8,058 nt of DNA from an uncultured Mitsuokella sp. GTDB taxonomy: Bacteria; Bacillota; Negativicutes; Selenomonadales; Selenomonadaceae. Numbering within the stretch: position 1 is the stretch's first letter; the number at the start of each line of letters is the position of its first letter. Below, piece by piece: positions 5,434 through 8,058 of this stretch. The translations under genes and the position numbers were made by a program. Where the stretch lies: assembly GCA_900770895.1 (NCBI GenBank), contig CAAGMF010000036.1:1-8058 (forward strand), written 5' to 3'. The notes below the pieces were generated by a model, which saw only the letters and a list, made by a program, of their open reading frames with translations, ran no database searches and was not told where the DNA came from.

Positions 5434-7781
5434 ATACGGAAGAATATGTAGAGAAAGCCTGCCAACTGGCGGATGCGACGCCGCTCGATCCGGTGCCGGA
5501 TGATATCGCAGGCGTCCGCCAGGCGCTGGAGACGGAGCTCGCCAAGTGCAGGAAACCGCTGAAGGTCGTGCTCATGGGCGCCTCGAACTCGGGCAAGTCG
5601 ACGCTGTTCAACGCGCTGGCCGGACAGGCCGTCTCGCCCGTCGATGTCTGTGAGACGACCGCCGTCATCATCGAGCTGCGCTATGCGGCAGAGCCTGCCG
5701 GCGTCATCCACTTCACGGACCAGCCCGACCTCGCCGGCAGTATAGAAGAAATCACCAGCCAGCTCGAGCAGCATCGCGGTGATGCGGACTTTGCCACCGC
5801 CTGTGAAAAGGTCGAGCTCATGATGCCGCTGCCACAGCTGCGCCATCTCGAGCTCGTGGATACGCCGGGCCTCGGTACCCTGACCGAGCGGAATCAGGCC
5901 ACCACCAATGACTATGTCCAGCAGGCCGACGTGGTCATCTGGACGCTGAACTCCGAGTACATCAGTGCCGATGATATCGAGGAAGAGGTATACGCCGTCC
6001 ACGACATGGGCAAGCGCCTGATCTGTGCAGCCACGCATATCGACGACACCGGTGCCAGCCCTGAGGAAATCCGTGCCGCCGTCGATGATGTATTCGCGCC
6101 CAACTTCGATGCCGGCATCTACCCCATCGATGCTGCGCGGGCCTGCCGCGGAGTGCTCGCGAACGATGATGCCGAGCTGGAGGCCTCGGGCTTCGAGGAT
6201 TTTGTCACCGACCTGCAGTCCGTCTATGATGCTCATGCAGCCGAGGTCCAGACCGACAGCATCCTCGACGCCACGCGCCACCTGATCCTCCACGACAAGG
6301 ATCTGCACGCCTCCGAGCTCAACCGCTGCCAAAAGCTGCGCCAAGCCTTTGCCCATATCGCTGATGAGCTCGATCAACGCGGCCTCGAAATCGAGCAGCG
6401 CTTCGTGCGCGATTTCGAGAACTGGCTCGAGGTACGATTCCTGCACGATGAGCAGCAGGAACTCGTCACGAAAATAGACGATATAAAATTCACCAGCTCG
6501 AACGAGGACAGCATACGCGCGCTCTGGAAACAGAGCTTCGCCACGGAAAATATACAAAAATACATCGTCGGCTACATGAACGACCTGAAGCCGCGTATCA
6601 ATGAATGCTGGCAGAACGAACTCCAGCGCATGCGTCAGAAAGTGCAGCTGCAGTACGGCGATCTGCTGCTGGGGCAATCCGCCACCGGAGGCATAACGGT
6701 GGATGCGGACTCGGTCGCTGTGTCCGGCTTTGATTCGGCTGCCTCGACCATCGGCGCGGCAACAGCCATCAGTGCCGTGCTCGGCGGGGCCGCCTCGGCC
6801 TACGCCGCGGGTCTCGGCACCTACGCAGCTCATCTCTCGATGGCCGGGGCTCTGGGATCCTTCATGCCGCCGGTGCTGGCTGCAGGCGTCATCGTCGGCA
6901 TCATCAAACGCTTCCACGATGTCGCCACCGCCAAGCAGACCTGGAACGAACGCGTCCAGGCCACCGTCAGCGATGTGCGACGCCATATCCGCAGCCAGCT
7001 CCTGACCGACTACCAGGAGGCCATCCGCCGCTCGAACGAGGCCTATGCCGCCGCCATCGAGAATGATTTCCTGAAGAATACATTCGGCACGGAAAGCATC
7101 GCCGACGTCGATGCGAAAATGGCCGCCATCGAGCAATACCGCAAGAAATTAGAGGCCTTCACCGATCAGTCGCCATCCTACAGCGATGTCACAAAGAGCC
7201 TGCGGCAGGCACTGATGGATATGCAGCGCAAATTCGCCCAGCTCAAGGAGCACGGCATCGACCTCGATGCGCCGGATGCCTTTGAAAAACTCGATGAAAT
7301 GCTGCACAACATCGCTGCTGACCTCATCGCCACTGACCAAACAACCTACGAGGACTACATGGATCAGTTCGAGCGCAAGTATCCGCTCTACGACCGCAAC
7401 GTCAAGAAGGACCTGGCTACAGGCGAGCTGCTGCGACAGCAGTTCGAGGCACTAAAGGACAGCAAGGACGTAGATTTCTCTCCTGCCCTGCTGCCGGCCA
7501 TCGTCCTGCTCGAGCGCATCATCCGCCATCACTATGTGCAGGTAAAACATCGAAAGAAGGCCAAGGATTGCCCCTGGTACAATATATGCCTCGATATAAA
7601 GAACCACGCGGATGAGTGGCGTAACGGGTTCGGCAACGAGCTGCTGAATCTCAAGGATGTCCGCAACAAGGCGGTCCATCGTGGCAATATCAATTTCACT
7701 ACCTACGATAAGTGCTACCGCCGCATCGTCAGCAACGAGGACAGCATCATCCACTACCTCTACGGCGTCGTCTGTGGCTGA
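5430..7781 (+). CDS. Dynamin-like GTPase 2 with C-terminal HEPN-like domain
   Basis: The 783-aa product has P-loop GASNSGKST (50-58), switch Thr-Thr in CETTAV (76-77), DTPG (144-147) and, where NKxD is expected, THID (202-205). Helical stalk regions at 280-410 and 500-680 flank a hydrophobic Gly/Ala-rich segment (436-494), the probable membrane paddle. The extra C-terminal part (about 684-780) is helical and contains RNKAVH (745-750). This R-x4-H signature with a polar residue after Arg is typical of HEPN ribonucleases. It is longer than usual for a LeoA-type dynamin because of this domain. The ATG overlaps the previous TGA (ATGA), with AAGGGAGAG upstream, so the two GTPases are made together. 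Paired dynamins occur in LeoABC and the Eleos anti-phage system; I infer an Eleos-like system with an RNase effector. The GTPase call is firm, the HEPN call moderate. Confidence 0.9.
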   Translation: MNTEEYVEKACQLADATPLDPVPDDIAGVRQALETELAKCRKPLKVVLMGASNSGKSTLFNALAGQAVSPVDVCETTAVIIELRYAAEPAGVIHFTDQPDLAGSIEEITSQLEQHRGDADFATACEKVELMMPLPQLRHLELVDTPGLGTLTERNQATTNDYVQQADVVIWTLNSEYISADDIEEEVYAVHDMGKRLICAATHIDDTGASPEEIRAAVDDVFAPNFDAGIYPIDAARACRGVLANDDAELEASGFEDFVTDLQSVYDAHAAEVQTDSILDATRHLILHDKDLHASELNRCQKLRQAFAHIADELDQRGLEIEQRFVRDFENWLEVRFLHDEQQELVTKIDDIKFTSSNEDSIRALWKQSFATENIQKYIVGYMNDLKPRINECWQNELQRMRQKVQLQYGDLLLGQSATGGITVDADSVAVSGFDSAASTIGAATAISAVLGGAASAYAAGLGTYAAHLSMAGALGSFMPPVLAAGVIVGIIKRFHDVATAKQTWNERVQATVSDVRRHIRSQLLTDYQEAIRRSNEAYAAAIENDFLKNTFGTESIADVDAKMAAIEQYRKKLEAFTDQSPSYSDVTKSLRQALMDMQRKFAQLKEHGIDLDAPDAFEKLDEMLHNIAADLIATDQTTYEDYMDQFERKYPLYDRNVKKDLATGELLRQQFEALKDSKDVDFSPALLPAIVLLERIIRHHYVQVKHRKKAKDCPWYNICLDIKNHADEWRNGFGNELLNLKDVRNKAVHRGNINFTTYDKCYRRIVSNEDSIIHYLYGVVCG

Positions 7782-7818
7782 TGCGTGGTAGTACCGTCAC
7801 GACCTGGGAGATGACTTT

Positions 7819-8038
7819 TTGAAGTATATCAAGGACTATGATACCTGGCGCCCGTTCCTGCGACTGCTGGCCTATGGCTGCTACCACAAAGGCTTCGCGG
7901 CGCGACGGCTGCACATGTCAGCCCGCTCCTATGAGGACAACTGGGCGCGGGCGCGACAGTTCCTGCCCGCGGAGCAGCTCACGGTGACGCGCGTCGGCCA
8001 TCGCGAGATCCACAGCCTGCGGCTGCTTCCTTCCGGAC
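7819..8038 (+). CDS. Truncated protein, possible helix-turn-helix regulator
   Basis: About 73 residues are readable before the contig breaks off. The TTG at 7819 has GGGAG 8 bases upstream (7806-7810); the nearby ATG at 7811 hits a stop after three codons. The sequence KYIKDYDTWRPFLRLLAYG, then KGFAARRLHMSARSYEDNWARARQFL, could form a helix-turn-helix of the kind that opens WYL- or DeoR-type regulators, with a beta-rich continuation (LTVTRVGHREIHSLRL). No family is certain. It starts 37 bases after the second dynamin with no terminator between, so it is probably the fourth gene of the operon. The frame continues to 8058, but its last seven codons (QIGRAHV) are essentially all adapter-derived; only their first base is genomic. 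Confidence 0.65.
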
Positions 8039-8058
8039 AGATCGGAAGAGCACACGTC
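8039..8058 (+). other. Illumina TruSeq adapter remnant (not genomic)
   Basis: The last 20 bases, AGATCGGAAGAGCACACGTC, are identical to the start of the standard Illumina TruSeq read-through adapter, exactly at the end of the sequence. They should be trimmed. In the frame of the last gene they yield IGRAHV, a peptide known from contaminated database proteins. Confidence 0.97.

Noticed and set aside
5310..7136. A 608-codon open frame on the minus strand opposite the second dynamin
   Set aside because: It is antisense to a gene with clear GTPase motifs, has low-complexity composition with no recognisable domain, and lacks a good ribosome site. Long shadow frames are common at this GC content and codon bias.

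Overview
The window comes from a GC-rich bacterium (very roughly 60% GC). Purine-rich Shine-Dalgarno sites and sigma-70-type promoter boxes are easy to see. No gene fixes the taxon; a Firmicutes/Negativicutes-like or gut or rumen metagenome origin is only a guess. The last 20 bases match the Illumina TruSeq adapter, so real genomic sequence stops at about 8038 and this is the raw end of an assembled contig.

Left half (1-2748, all minus strand): the leader end of a CRISPR array (three 37-bp repeats and two complete spacers, continuing off the left edge), a leader of about 300 bp with its own near-consensus promoter and three copies of an 11-bp palindrome half-site, then cas2, cas1 and an HNH-nuclease gene upstream of cas1. 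HNH-cas1-cas2 reads as one operon pointing at the array. The repeat carries the ATTGAAAC-type 3' end of type I and type III systems. No effector (interference) genes are in the window.

Middle (2749-2932): a divergent intergenic region with a perfect TATAAT box for the rightward operon and operator-like palindromes near the probable start of the leftward operon.

Right half (2933-8038, plus strand): a tightly coupled operon of a coiled-coil protein (181 aa), a dynamin-like GTPase (652 aa) and a second dynamin-like GTPase (783 aa). The genes are joined by two ATGA stop/start overlaps. The second GTPase ends in a region with an R-x4-H motif that looks like a HEPN ribonuclease domain. A fourth gene, possibly a helix-turn-helix protein, follows with a TTG start and is cut by the contig end. 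Paired dynamin-like GTPases recall LeoABC and the Eleos anti-phage system.

Together the window looks like a defence island: a CRISPR adaptation module back to back with a dynamin-pair operon. The most novel candidates are the dynamin-HEPN fusion with its coiled-coil partner, and the HNH protein riding with cas1-cas2.
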